This document shows, in pieces, positions 9,655 through 19,400 of a DNA stretch of 64,000 nucleotides (position 1 is the first letter of the stretch; every line of letters begins with the position of its first letter). This DNA is from Streptomyces toyocaensis (lineage in GTDB: Bacteria; Actinomycetota; Actinomycetes; Streptomycetales; Streptomycetaceae), in NCBI RefSeq assembly GCF_000725125.1, contig NZ_JFCB01000017.1:93974-157973 (forward strand). The letters are read 5' to 3'. Below the pieces are notes generated by a model. The model searched no databases. It saw nothing but the letters and a program-made list of their open reading frames with translations, and was not told the origin of the DNA. A program made the position numbers and the translations under genes.

Positions 9655-10683
9655 TCAGGCGAGTTGGGGGAGTACCTCGGCCCCGAGCCGCCGTACGTTC
9701 TCCTCCGTCGCCGCGAGGTCGCCGGAACCCTCGACGAGCAGCGCGAAGCGGGAGATGCCGGTCCGCTCGCTGGTCGCGGCGAGCCGGTCGGCGCACAGCC
9801 GGGGCGTGCCCACCGGGTGCAGCCCGCAGAGCAGCTCGGTGTACGCCAGCGGGTCGCGCATCTGCCGCGGTCGCCCGTCGACCGTGACATGAGCCTCCAG
9901 CCCCTGCCTCAGCCAGCCCGGCATCGCCTTCAGCAGGATCTCCGCCGCGTCCGTGCGCCGGTCCGCGATCTGGCAGACGCCCGCCGAGACGTGGGCCGCG
10001 CCGTGGATCTCCCGGGCCGGCCGGCCGCACGCGCGCGCGTGCTCGCGCCACAGAGCGACCATCTCGGCCTTCTCCTCGTCCCCGACGTGCATACCGAGCA
10101 GCATCGGCAGTCCGCGCTCGGCGGCCAGCCGTACGCTCGCCGGGGAGGTGCAGGCGACGACGACCTCCGGGCCCTCGGTCTCGGTCAGGGACTCCGACGG
10201 GCGCGGGACGACGGGCACCTCACGGAAGCGGTACCGCTCGCCGTCGGCACCGACGGACGCCTCGCGCAGCCAGCGCACCAGCAGATCGAGTGATTCCGGG
10301 AATGCCTTCTCGTACGCCTCAAGTCCGCCCCCGAACACCTCCAGGTCGACCCACGGCCCGCCGCGCCCGAGGCCCAGGGAGAACCGGCCGCCGCTCGTGA
10401 CGTGCAGCAGGGCCGCCTGTTCGCCGAGGGCGACCGGGTGGGTGGTGGGCAGCACACTGACCGCCGTCCCGACCCGCAGCCTGCGGGTGCGGCCGAGCAG
10501 CAACGCGGCCAGGGTGACGGCGGAGGGGCAGGTGCCGTAGGGCACGAAGTGGTGCTCGGCCAGCCAGACCGTGTCGAGCCCCGCCTCCTCGGCCACTTCG
10601 GCCGAGCGGACCGCGCGGTGCAGCGCCTCTCCCTCGCCCTGCCCGGGGAACCGGGCGGCCAACACGAAACTTCCAACGCGCAT
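9655..10683 (-). CDS. LLM-class flavin-dependent oxidoreductase
   Basis: This 342-residue protein has the bacterial luciferase-like fold, which uses reduced FMN or coenzyme F420 for monooxygenation or hydride transfer. It opens MRVGSFVLAARFPGQ, carries the family motif LDTVWLAEHHF (about residue 39), and has the GTAVSVLPTTHPVALGEQ strand-helix typical of the group. The ATG at 10683 is preceded by GGAAAG. A longer reading frame reaching 10950 has no support. The substrate is unknown, and the neighbours give no pathway clue. Confidence 0.87.
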   Translation of the reverse strand: MRVGSFVLAARFPGQGEGEALHRAVRSAEVAEEAGLDTVWLAEHHFVPYGTCPSAVTLAALLLGRTRRLRVGTAVSVLPTTHPVALGEQAALLHVTSGGRFSLGLGRGGPWVDLEVFGGGLEAYEKAFPESLDLLVRWLREASVGADGERYRFREVPVVPRPSESLTETEGPEVVVACTSPASVRLAAERGLPMLLGMHVGDEEKAEMVALWREHARACGRPAREIHGAAHVSAGVCQIADRRTDAAEILLKAMPGWLRQGLEAHVTVDGRPRQMRDPLAYTELLCGLHPVGTPRLCADRLAATSERTGISRFALLVEGSGDLAATEENVRRLGAEVLPQLA

Positions 10684-10924
10684 CGCTTTCCTGCTTCCTT
10701 GGCTCCGACGCGGAGCTCCCCCGCAGGGCATAACCGCCCGACACGTGCCGAGGACACGGGCGGGCGAGCGATTTTGCGGATTGTCTGCAGAATGCGACGT
10801 CGTGGAGGGGCGTCGCGCCGCCACGGAGGGGACTTGTGGCGATTGGTGCCGTACGCGTACCCCTGCCCGTGCCGCGTAGGCTGGACGCGGCCCCAGCATC
10901 CTGTATAGCCCCGTGAGGTGTCCT

Positions 10925-11257
10925 GTGTCCCCGCGTCGCAACCGACCCAAGGGAGCCGGTTCGTCCGGCCGGAGCGCCGAGGACGACCGTTCCGGCCGCT
11001 ACGGCGGCTGGCAGTCCACGGAGACCTGGCAGGACGAGGAGTGGAACGTACGGCACGTGGCGGGCGCCAGCGCCCGGGGCAAGGCCTACCGCTGCCCCGG
11101 CTGCGACCAGTTGATCCCGGACGGGGTGCCGCACGTGGTGGCCTGGCCGGAGCACGCGGGGGTCGACGACCGCCGGCACTGGCACAAGGCGTGCTGGAAC
11201 GCGAAGGACCGCCGCACCACGCGGGTGCGGCGGTCCCGTGACGCGCCGAGGTTCTGA
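10925..11257 (+). CDS. Small zinc-binding-like protein
   Basis: This 110-residue basic protein has a disordered Arg/Ser/Gly head and then a compact Cys/His domain. CPGCDQLIPDGVPHVVAWPE is followed by RRHWHKACW, which gives a Cys-x2-Cys and His/His/Cys set suited to one zinc ion and resembles an HNH or treble-clef finger. The GTG at 10925 lies behind GAGGTG. Homologues are widespread in Streptomyces as small uncharacterised proteins. Nucleic-acid binding is likely from charge and fold, but this is inferred. It converges with the ABC operon at 11265. Confidence 0.8.
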   Translation: MSPRRNRPKGAGSSGRSAEDDRSGRYGGWQSTETWQDEEWNVRHVAGASARGKAYRCPGCDQLIPDGVPHVVAWPEHAGVDDRRHWHKACWNAKDRRTTRVRRSRDAPRF

Positions 11258-11264
11258 GGCGCCG

Positions 11265-12158
11265 CTACACGTCGCGCTTCTCCAGCAGGGCGAAGGCGCC
11301 GCCGAGCGCCGCCCCCGTGGCGACCAGCATGATCCACAGCGGGTCCCAGCCGGACGGGCCGGAGTCGGAGAGGGAGTTGGCGTAGAAGATGCTCATCTGG
11401 TTCGGGATGGAGTACTCGAACAGCGCCTGCTGCACGTCCTCGAGCGAGGACGAGAACATGAACAGCGCGATCACCAGCGGGGCGAGCACGGCACCGATCA
11501 TGATGGTGATGGCACCCGCCGAGTGCCGGATGACCGACCCGATCGCCAGCGACAGCGTGCCGAGCAGCGCCAGGTAGAGCGAGACGCCGACCGTGCCCTT
11601 CAGCCACTCCTCGCCGGAGGGGTCCTTGGCGTTGTACTCCTCCAGCAGCGCCACGTGCAGGAAGCCGATGAGCGTGGCGCACACCAGCGTCACCACGAAG
11701 GCGAGCCCGAAGAACACCAGGGCCTTCGCCGCCAGCACCCGCCCGCGCGAGGGACAGGCCACCATCGTGGTGCGGATCATGCCCGTGCCGTACTCCGAGG
11801 CGGTGGTCAGCACGCCCAGCGTGATGACGCACATGCCGCCCAGCAGCAGTCCGAAGAAGCCGAGGGACAGCGGGCTCTCGCCGCCCAGGTCGGGGTCGGA
11901 GCTCGCGACCACCATGCCGGTCAGCGCGCCGATGCCGACGACCAGCGCGACGAACACGCCGAGCGTCCACATCGTGGAGCGCACGGACTTGATCTTCGTC
12001 CACTCGGAGGCGAGGGCGTGCCCGAGGTGGGTGCGCACCACGGGGATCGGCGAGGTGTATCCGGCACCCGCCGGGCCGGGGGCGGGACGGGCGGCACCGG
12101 GCGCCGCCCGCCAGTCGGGTGCGGCGCTCTGCGGCATCGGGGGCGGGGGCGTGCTCAT
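11265..12158 (-). CDS. ABC transporter permease, copy 1
   Basis: This 297-residue ABC-2-like permease has a Pro/Ala-rich cytoplasmic N-terminus (about 40 residues), then HLGHALASEWTKIKSVRSTMW, six hydrophobic segments and a short tail ending LLEKRDV. The SEWTKI and SEYGTGMIR motifs are hallmarks of this Streptomyces permease family. Its ATG overlaps the stop of the ATPase gene (ATGA), so the two are translationally coupled. It is clearly paralogous to the permease at 13511-14284. The substrate is unknown; related systems have been linked to peptide-antibiotic or envelope-stress resistance. Confidence 0.87.
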   Translation of the reverse strand: MSTPPPPMPQSAAPDWRAAPGAARPAPGPAGAGYTSPIPVVRTHLGHALASEWTKIKSVRSTMWTLGVFVALVVGIGALTGMVVASSDPDLGGESPLSLGFFGLLLGGMCVITLGVLTTASEYGTGMIRTTMVACPSRGRVLAAKALVFFGLAFVVTLVCATLIGFLHVALLEEYNAKDPSGEEWLKGTVGVSLYLALLGTLSLAIGSVIRHSAGAITIMIGAVLAPLVIALFMFSSSLEDVQQALFEYSIPNQMSIFYANSLSDSGPSGWDPLWIMLVATGAALGGAFALLEKRDV

Positions 12159-13390
12159 CGGGCGTCCTCGGGCTTGGTCAGGTCGGCGGACGGGGCGGAC
12201 GGGGGCGGGGCGGCCGGAGCCGGACCCGCGGGGGCCTGCGGGGCGGGCTGCGCGTACGGGTTGGGGGCCTGGGCGCCCGGGGCCGCTCCGGGGACGCCCG
12301 GAGCGCCGTAGGGGCCCGCGGGAGCCTGCGACGGCGTGCCCTGCGGCGTGAAGGGCTGCCCGCCCTGCTGTGGCGGCGGAGGCGCGTACCAGCCGGGCTG
12401 GCCCTGACCCGGAACCGGCACCGGCGGCTGCGCGCCGGGCGGCAACGGCTGCTGGAGCCCGGCCTTCTGGTCGGTGGTCGAGCGGTAGTCGACGGCGCCC
12501 TGCGTCATCCGCATGTACGCCTCCTCCAGCGAGGCCTGGTGCGGCGACAGTTCCCACAGCCGTACGTCGCTGTCGTGGGCGATGTCGCTGATGCGCGGCA
12601 GCGGCAGTCCCGTCACCCGCAGCGCGCCGTCCTGCTCGGGCAGCACATGACCGCCGGCCTCGGTGATCGCGACGGACAGCTTCTCCCGCTGCTGCGGCTC
12701 GCTGTCCGGCGTGCGCACCCGCGCGAAGTCGGCGGAGTTGGCGGAGATGAAGTCCGTCACGCTCATGTCGGCCATCAGCTGTCCGCGGCCGATGACGATG
12801 AGATGGTCGGCGGTCAGCGCCATCTCGCTCATCAGGTGGGAGGAGACGAAGACCGTACGGCCCTCCGCGGCCAGCGACTTCATCAGGTTGCGCACCCAGA
12901 GGATGCCCTCGGGGTCGAGGCCGTTGACGGGCTCGTCGAACAGCAGCACCTGGGGGTCGCCGAGCAGCGCGGCGGCGATGCCGAGCCGCTGGCCCATACC
13001 CAGGGAGAAGCCCTTCGACCGCCGGCGCGCCACGTCGTGCAGCCCCACGACGCCCAGGACCTCGTCCACCCGGCGGGCCGGGATGCCCGACAACTGGGCG
13101 AGGCTCAGCAGGTGGTTGCGGGCGGACCGGCCGCCGTGCACCGCCTTGGCGTCCAGCAGCGCGCCGACCTGACGGGGGGCGTTCGGCAGCTTGCGGTACG
13201 GATAGCCGCCGATCGTGACCTGGCCCGCGGTGGGGTTGTCCAGGCCGAGGATCATCCGCATCGTCGTCGACTTGCCGGAGCCGTTGGGGCCCAGGAATCC
13301 GGTGACGGCGCCGGGACGCACCTGGAAGGAAAGGTTGTACACAGCGGTCTTGTCGCCGTACCGCTTGGTCAGGCCGACTGCCTCGATCAT
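12155..13390 (-). CDS. ABC ATPase with Pro-rich C-terminal tail, copy 1
   Basis: This 411-residue protein has a full nucleotide-binding domain: Walker A GPNGSGKSTT near residue 40, the variant signature FSLGMGQRLG in place of LSGGQ, Walker B VLLFDEPVNGLDP, and SSHLMSEM. After about residue 300 comes a roughly 110-residue low-complexity Pro/Gly/Gln/Ala tail that is absent from the paralogue at 14287-15240. That tail probably acts as a flexible cytoplasmic docking segment. The ATG at 13390 matches the paralogue's start (MIEx); an in-frame ATG at 13399 is possible. It is coupled to the permease downstream. Confidence 0.88.
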   Translation of the reverse strand: MIEAVGLTKRYGDKTAVYNLSFQVRPGAVTGFLGPNGSGKSTTMRMILGLDNPTAGQVTIGGYPYRKLPNAPRQVGALLDAKAVHGGRSARNHLLSLAQLSGIPARRVDEVLGVVGLHDVARRRSKGFSLGMGQRLGIAAALLGDPQVLLFDEPVNGLDPEGILWVRNLMKSLAAEGRTVFVSSHLMSEMALTADHLIVIGRGQLMADMSVTDFISANSADFARVRTPDSEPQQREKLSVAITEAGGHVLPEQDGALRVTGLPLPRISDIAHDSDVRLWELSPHQASLEEAYMRMTQGAVDYRSTTDQKAGLQQPLPPGAQPPVPVPGQGQPGWYAPPPPQQGGQPFTPQGTPSQAPAGPYGAPGVPGAAPGAQAPNPYAQPAPQAPAGPAPAAPPPSAPSADLTKPEDAR

Positions 13391-13510
13391 GCTCCGCACC
13401 CATCGAAAGGTTCAGGACAGCAGGGCGCACGCCCCCGTAAGGGTTAGGAGGATATCGGGGCGCTGACGGTTCCGCCCAAGGCCGGGTGGAAACCGGCCCC
13501 GGGCCGGGGC

Positions 13511-14284
13511 TCACTGCGCGTCGCGCCGCTTCAGCAGCACGTAGCCGCCGAGGATCGCGGCGGCCACCCACAGCGCCATGATGCCCAGGCCGCCCCAGGG
13601 CCCGTAGGGGGTGTCGTCGTCGAGGGGCGGGACCACCTGCATGATCCTGCTGCCGGCCTGGTCGGGCAGGAACCGGCCGACCTTCTTCGTCGCGTCGACG
13701 TTGCCGAGGATGTTGGAGATCAGGAAGAAGAACGGCATCAGGATGCCCAGCGACAGCATGGGGGAGCGCAGCATCGCGGCGACGCCCATGGAGAACAGCG
13801 CGATGAGCGTCATGTAGAGGCCGCCGCCGATGACCGCGCGCAGCACCCCCTCGTCGCCGAGGGACGCCTTGTGCTCGCCGAGCATGGCCTGGCCAAGGAA
13901 GAAGGCGGCGAAGCTGGTGGCCATGGAGACGACGAGGGCCAGCGCGGTGGCGACGGCGAGCTTGCTGAACAGGAAGGTGCCGCGCTTCGGCACGGCCGCC
14001 AGCGAGGCGCGGATCATGCCGGTGCTGTACTCGTTCGACACCACCAGCACCCCGAACACGATCATCGCGAGCTGACCGAGACTCATCCCGGCGAAGCTGA
14101 TGAACGTCGGGTCGAAGGAGAGCCTGTCCCGCGTGCTCATCGAGTCGAACTCGCTCCTCGACAGCGCCGAGATCAGCATGCCGAGCGCGATGGTGACGAC
14201 CACCGCCAGCGAGAGCGTCCACACGGTGGACGCCACCGACCGGATCTTGGTCCACTCCGACCGGACGACCTGCGTTGCCGCCAT
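13511..14284 (-). CDS. ABC transporter permease, copy 2
   Basis: This 257-residue permease begins MAATQVVRSEWTKIRSVAST. It has six hydrophobic segments and the shared SNEYSTGMIR motif, and it ends LLKRRDAQ. It lacks the Pro-rich head of copy 1. It starts two bases after its ATPase gene ends, in an operon of two genes. The pair duplicates the next operon downstream (11265-13390); the gene order ATPase-permease is the same in both. Confidence 0.87.
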   Translation of the reverse strand: MAATQVVRSEWTKIRSVASTVWTLSLAVVVTIALGMLISALSRSEFDSMSTRDRLSFDPTFISFAGMSLGQLAMIVFGVLVVSNEYSTGMIRASLAAVPKRGTFLFSKLAVATALALVVSMATSFAAFFLGQAMLGEHKASLGDEGVLRAVIGGGLYMTLIALFSMGVAAMLRSPMLSLGILMPFFFLISNILGNVDATKKVGRFLPDQAGSRIMQVVPPLDDDTPYGPWGGLGIMALWVAAAILGGYVLLKRRDAQ

Positions 14285-14286
14285 GC

Positions 14287-15240
14287 TCAGCCCCTCTTCC
14301 AGCCGTCGCCCCACTGCTGCGGGGGCCCGGGCGGGCCGGTGTGCGCGTGGTACTCCACCGACTCCGCGGTCAACTGCATGAACGCCTCCTCCAGCGACGC
14401 CTGCTGCGGGCTCAGCTCGTGCAGCACCAGCCGGTGGCGGGCCGCCAGCTCCCCGACGTACTCCGCCTTGGAGCCGTCCACCTCCAGGGCGCCGTCACCG
14501 CTCTCCACCGCGGTGATCCCGCCCTGGTGCAGCACGTCGAGCAGCCGCTCCCGCTGCGGGCTGCGTACCCGGACCCAGGAGCGGGAGTTGCGCTCGATGA
14601 ACTCGGCCATCGAGGTGTCGGCGAGCAGCCGCCCCTGGCCGATGACCACCAGGTGGTCGGCGGTCAGTGCCATCTCGCTCATCAGGTGGGAGGAGACGAA
14701 GACCGTGCGGCCCTGCGCGGCGAGCGACTTCATCAGCGTGCGGATCCAGTGGATGCCCTCGGGGTCGAGACCGTTGACCGGCTCGTCGAACATCAGGATG
14801 CGCGGGTCGCCGAGCAACGCCGCCGCGATGCCGAGCCGCTGGCCCATGCCGAGCGAGAACCCCTTGGCCTTCTTCCGCGCCACCGCCGTCAGGCCGACCG
14901 CGTCCAGCACCTCGTGCACCCGCCGTGTCGGGATGCCGTTGCTCTGCGCGAGGCACAGCAGGTGGTGGTAGGCGCTGCGGCCCGGGTGCGCGCCCTTGGC
15001 CTCCAGCAGCGCGCCGATGTACGTCAGCGGGTCCTTGAGCCGGTCGTAGTGCGTGCCGTCGATCCGCACGTCCCCGGCGGTGGGGTGGTCCAGGCCGAGG
15101 ATCATCCGCATGGTGGTCGACTTGCCGGCGCCGTTCGGACCGAGGAACCCCGTGACGATGCCCGGTCTGACGGTGAAGGTCAGATCGTCGACCGCCACCT
15201 TCTCGCCGTACCGCTTCGTCAGCCCCTCGAGCTCGATCAT
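14287..15240 (-). CDS. ABC transporter ATP-binding protein, copy 2
   Basis: This 317-residue ATPase begins MIELEGLTKRYGEK and has Walker A GPNGAGKSTT, signature FSLGMGQRLG, Walker B LMFDEPVNGLDP and SSHLMSEM. It is very similar along its first 300 residues to the copy at 12155-13390 but ends soon after (GDGWKRG) without the long Pro-rich tail. It is probably co-transcribed with the permease at 13511. The terminator of filP lies directly upstream, so the operon needs its own promoter within about 20-80 bases or reads through from it. Confidence 0.9.
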   Translation of the reverse strand: MIELEGLTKRYGEKVAVDDLTFTVRPGIVTGFLGPNGAGKSTTMRMILGLDHPTAGDVRIDGTHYDRLKDPLTYIGALLEAKGAHPGRSAYHHLLCLAQSNGIPTRRVHEVLDAVGLTAVARKKAKGFSLGMGQRLGIAAALLGDPRILMFDEPVNGLDPEGIHWIRTLMKSLAAQGRTVFVSSHLMSEMALTADHLVVIGQGRLLADTSMAEFIERNSRSWVRVRSPQRERLLDVLHQGGITAVESGDGALEVDGSKAEYVGELAARHRLVLHELSPQQASLEEAFMQLTAESVEYHAHTGPPGPPQQWGDGWKRG

Positions 15241-15260
15241 GCGGCCACGCTAGAACGGGA

Positions 15261-15296
15261 CGGAGCCCTCTGCCACCTCAGTGACAGAGGGCTCCG
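15261..15296 (-). terminator. filP terminator
   Basis: A perfect 12-bp stem (15261-15272 with 15285-15296), with further pairing inside the loop, lies about 30 bases after the filP stop and before the ABC operon on the same strand. Confidence 0.75.
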
Positions 15297-15323
15297 TGCC
15301 TGCTCGGTCCTCGCTCCGGGGCG

Positions 15324-16262
15324 TTACCGGGACTGCTGGGCCGGGACCCCGCGGGAGATCGGCTCGTCCTCGGTGGCCGGCGAGCCGGTCGCGGCCACCG
15401 CCGCACCCGTGAGGGTCGCCAGCATCTCGCGCACGTTCGTCAGCTGGGCGTTGATGGAGTCACGGCGGTTGGTCAGCGCCGCGAGCTCACGCTCGGATTC
15501 CGAACGGATGCGGTCGGCCTTGGCGTTGGCGTCCGCCACGATGTCCTCGGCCTGGCGCTGCGCGGTCTCCACCGTCTGGCGGGCACGGCGCTCGGCGTCG
15601 GTGCGCAGCTTCTCGGCCTCCAGGCGCAGCTGCTCCGCGCGGTGCTCGATCTCCGCGAGACGCTTCTCGGCCTTGGCCTGACGGGAGGCGAGGTCGCGCT
15701 CGGACTGCTCGCGCCGCTTGGCGAGGTTCGTCTCGAAGTCGGCGGCGGCCTGCGCGGCCTTGGCGCGGGTCTCCTCGAAGAGGGCGTCCGCCTCCTCCCG
15801 CTTGGACTGCGCGTCCTTCTGCGCCTCGGAACGCATCTGGGACGCCTCGCCCTTGGCCTTCTCGACGATCCGGACGCCCTCGTCCTCCGCCTTGGCCTTG
15901 CGCTCGGCGGCGTACGACTCGGCGTCGTTGCGCACCTGCTGGGCGGCCGACTCGGCGAGCTCGCGGTGCTGCTCCGCCGCGCGCCGGGCCTCCTCGCGCA
16001 GATCCTTGGCCTCCTCCTCGGCGAGGCGGAGGATCTTCTCCACACGCGCGCCGAGACCCGCGTACGACGGCTCGGCGTCGTTGACCTGGGCCTGGGCGTT
16101 CTGCGTCTCGAGGTGGAGCTCCTCGATGCGCTTTTCCAGAGCGGTGATGCGGGCGAGAGCGCTGTCACGGTCGGAGACGAGCTTGGAGATACGTTCGTCC
16201 ACCTGAGCGCGGTCGTACCCACGCCGCACAAGCTCGAAGCCGTAGGGGGAAGTGTCGCTCAT
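15324..16262 (-). CDS. filP: Coiled-coil cytoskeletal protein FilP
   Basis: This 312-residue protein forms intermediate-filament-like networks that give Streptomyces hyphae rigidity and act with DivIVA and Scy at growing tips. The N-terminus SPYGFELVRRGYDRAQVDERI resembles the DivIVA-domain entry helix. An almost unbroken Ala/Glu/Arg-rich coiled coil spans about residues 25-265, and the short tail is non-helical. The length matches S. coelicolor FilP. It lies just downstream of scy, as in other streptomycetes, but 183 bases of intergenic sequence with a TAGGAT-like -10 box suggest its own promoter. Confidence 0.93.
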   Translation of the reverse strand: MSDTSPYGFELVRRGYDRAQVDERISKLVSDRDSALARITALEKRIEELHLETQNAQAQVNDAEPSYAGLGARVEKILRLAEEEAKDLREEARRAAEQHRELAESAAQQVRNDAESYAAERKAKAEDEGVRIVEKAKGEASQMRSEAQKDAQSKREEADALFEETRAKAAQAAADFETNLAKRREQSERDLASRQAKAEKRLAEIEHRAEQLRLEAEKLRTDAERRARQTVETAQRQAEDIVADANAKADRIRSESERELAALTNRRDSINAQLTNVREMLATLTGAAVAATGSPATEDEPISRGVPAQQSR

Positions 16263-16445
16263 GGGGTTCCTGTCGAATGAGACCGGTGAGGTGATAGGTG
16301 GAATCCTAGGGGCCGAAGCGCTGTGTCATCGAGCGGATGCACGTTTGATACGGAGATTGACACCCCTTTTGGGTGGCTCGCCGCCGGAAGGCTTGCCAAA
16401 GCGATGGTCAAAGGCCTCACCGTACAAGCGATTTGGTCCGTTTTG

Positions 16446-19400
16446 CTAGCTATCCGATGACTTGCCACCCGTACGGGTAGCACCCGCCGCGGCTCCCGCC
16501 TTGACCCCGTTGTCCTTGGTGGCCGCCGGGGCCTCGAAGGACTCCAGCGCCTCGAGCACATCCTGCACCCGGGAGATCTCCGCGTTGATGTCCTCGCGGC
16601 GCCGCACCAGCACCTCCAGCTCGCGCTTGCCCTCCTCGACCGTGCGCCGCGCCTCGCGGACCGCCTCGGCCTTCAGCTCCTCGGCCTCCCTGACGAGCGT
16701 GGCCTTCTTCTGCTCCGCCTCCTTCAGCAGCCCCTCGGCCTTCTTCACGGCGGCGATGCGCACCTTGCCCGCCTCGGAGTTGGCCTCCGAGACGATCTCC
16801 TTGGCCTTCGCCTCCGCCTTGGCGAGCTGCTCCTCGGCGGCCTTGATGAGCGCGTCGCAGCGGTCGCCCGTGGACTTCATCGTCTCCGCCGCCTCACGGC
16901 GGGCCCGCTCGTGCAGCTCCTCGATCTCGCCGGTGAGGCGGTCGCGCAGCTCCTGCGCGCGCTCCCTGATCTGGGTCGCGTCCCGGCGCGCACCCACCAG
17001 CAGCTCGTCCGCGTCCGTACGGGCCTTCTCCACCAGCGAGTTGCCCTCGACGGTCGCCTCGGACACCAGTCGCTCGGCCTCGCTGCGGGCCGCGCCGACC
17101 ATCGTGTCCGCCTGCGACTCCGCGTCCGCCGTCGTCTTCTGCGCCTGCTGCTGCGCCTCGGTGAGCAGCTTGTCCGCCTCGGCGGTGGTCTCCGTGATGA
17201 GCGTGTCGACCTGCTCGGCCGCCTCCGAGCGCCGCTTGTTGGCCTCCTTGCGGGCCTCGTCCAGCGTCCGCTCGGCCTCCTCGCGCGCGGTGGACACCAG
17301 CCGTTCGGCCTCCGACTCCGCGCCGGACCTGACCCGTTCGGCGTCCTGACGGATCCGCTCCGCGTGCGCCTGCGCCGCCCCGACCGCCTCCGCGGCCTCG
17401 GCCCGCAGCCGCTCCGCGTCGCCGGTCGCGTCCGCGATCAGCTTCTCCGCCTTGGCGACCGACTCCGAGCGCACCCGCTCGGCCTCGGCGACCGTCTCCG
17501 TGCGCAGCCGGTCGGTGTCCGCGAGGGTGTCCTCGGTGAGCCGCTCGGCCTCGCTGCGGGCCTCGGTGATGAGCGTGTCCGCCTGCGTCGCCGCGTCCGA
17601 ACGGATCCGGTTGGCGTCCTCCCGGGCGTCCGCCCGGGTGCGCGCCGCGGCCTGCTCCGCCTCGGCGATGGTGTCCGACGCCTCCGTACGCACGCGCTGG
17701 GCGTGTTCGGACACCTCCGCGCGGGTCCGCTCCGCCTCCGTGATCGCCTCGGACACGGTGCGCTCGGCCAGCGCCCTGGCCGCCTCCGTCTCCTCCTGCG
17801 CCTCGCGCCGCAGCCGGCCCGCGTCCTCGCTCGCCCGCTCCCGCTCCGCGTAGGCGTCGGTGCGGACCCGGTCCGCCTCCTCCTCGGCCTCGCGGCGCGT
17901 CCGCTCCGCCGCGTGCTCGGCGGCGCTGCGCAGCCCGGCGATCTCCTCCTGCGCCTGCTCGTGCAGTCCGGCGACGGAGTCCCGGACCTGCTGGGCGTGC
18001 TGCTCGGCCGCCGACACCGTCTCCGTGGCGCGCCGGTCCGCCTCCTCGACCAGCCGCACGGCCTCGGCCTGCGCCTCCTCCACGCGCGTGCGCGCGGACG
18101 ACAGCAGCTCCTCGCTCTGCCCGCGGGCCCGTTCACGCTCCTGGTCGGCCTCCTGCCGGGCCGCACCGAGGAGTTCCTCGGCCTCGCGGCGGCGCCGGGC
18201 CGCCTCCTCCTGCGCGGCGGCCAGCGTCTGGGACGCCTCCGTACCGATCCGCTCGGCGGCGGCCCGCGCCTCCGCACGCATCCGGTCGGCGCTGTCCTGC
18301 GCCTCGGACGTCAGCCGCTCCGCCTCGGCCGCGGCCTCCGACCGCAGCCGCACGGCGACGGACTCGCCCTCCGCGCGGGACGCCGACGCGTCCGCCGCCG
18401 CCTCGTCCCGCAGCCGCTCGGCCTCCGCCTCCGCCTGCTGCTGGAGCGTACGGATCCGCTCCGCGGCCTCCGCGCGCAGCCGCTCGCTCTCCTCGGCCGC
18501 CTCCCGGCGGATCCGGGCGGCCTCCTCGCGGGCGTCGCTCAGCGCCTGCTCGGCGGCGGCGAGCCGCTCCTCGGCCTCCGCGTGCAGCCGCGACAGTTCC
18601 CCGGCGGCCTCCGTGCGGCGGGCCTCGACGGCCCGCTCGGTCTCCTCGCGCAGCTCGCGCGCGGCCCGCTCGGCGTCCTCCCGGAGCGCGTCGGCCTGCT
18701 CGACGGCCTCCGCGCGGTGCCGCTCGGCCTCCTTGCGGGTGCGCTCCAGCGTCTCCTCGGCCTGCCGGCGCAGCGTCGTGGCGCGCTCGATGGCCTCGGT
18801 GCGGACCTTCTCGCTGTCCGTCTGCGCGGTGGAGCGCAGCTCGTCGGCGTCGGCCTTCGCCTTGGCGAGCAGCTCCTCGGCGGACTTCGCCGCCTCCTCG
18901 ATCTGCGCCACGGCCTCCTTGCGGGCCTCCGCGCGGATCTTCTCGCCCTCGGCGACCGCGTCGGCGCGCAGCTGCTCGGCCTCGCCGCGCAGCCGGCGCG
19001 CCTCCTCCTGCAGCTCGACCGTCTTGGCGCGGTACTCCTTGGTGTCGTCCTTCGCCGCGCCCTTGAGCTGCTCGGCGATGTCGTGCGCCTCCGCGCGCAG
19101 CCGGTCGGCCTCGGCCTCGGCCTCCCCGCGGATCCGCTCGGCCTCCTCGGCCGCCGCTCTGGTGGTCCGCTTGGCCTCCTCGGACGCCTTGTTGAGCACG
19201 TCCTCGGCGGTCCTGGCCGCCTTGGACAGCTGCGTGGCGGACTCCTCGGCGGTGAGCGTGCGGGCCTTCTCCGCGGCCTCGGCGACGATCTTCTCGGCCT
19301 CCGCGCGGGCGTCGGCGACCAGCTGCTCGGCGTCCGCCCTGGTGGACTCCGCCTCCTTGGTGGCCTCGCTGACCAGCCGCGCCACCTGCTCCTTGGCGGT

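Noticed and set aside
11265..14255. 996-residue open frame spanning two permease and ATPase genes
   Set aside because: Only the last 297 codons encode the real permease; the rest lies out of frame over the other ABC genes.
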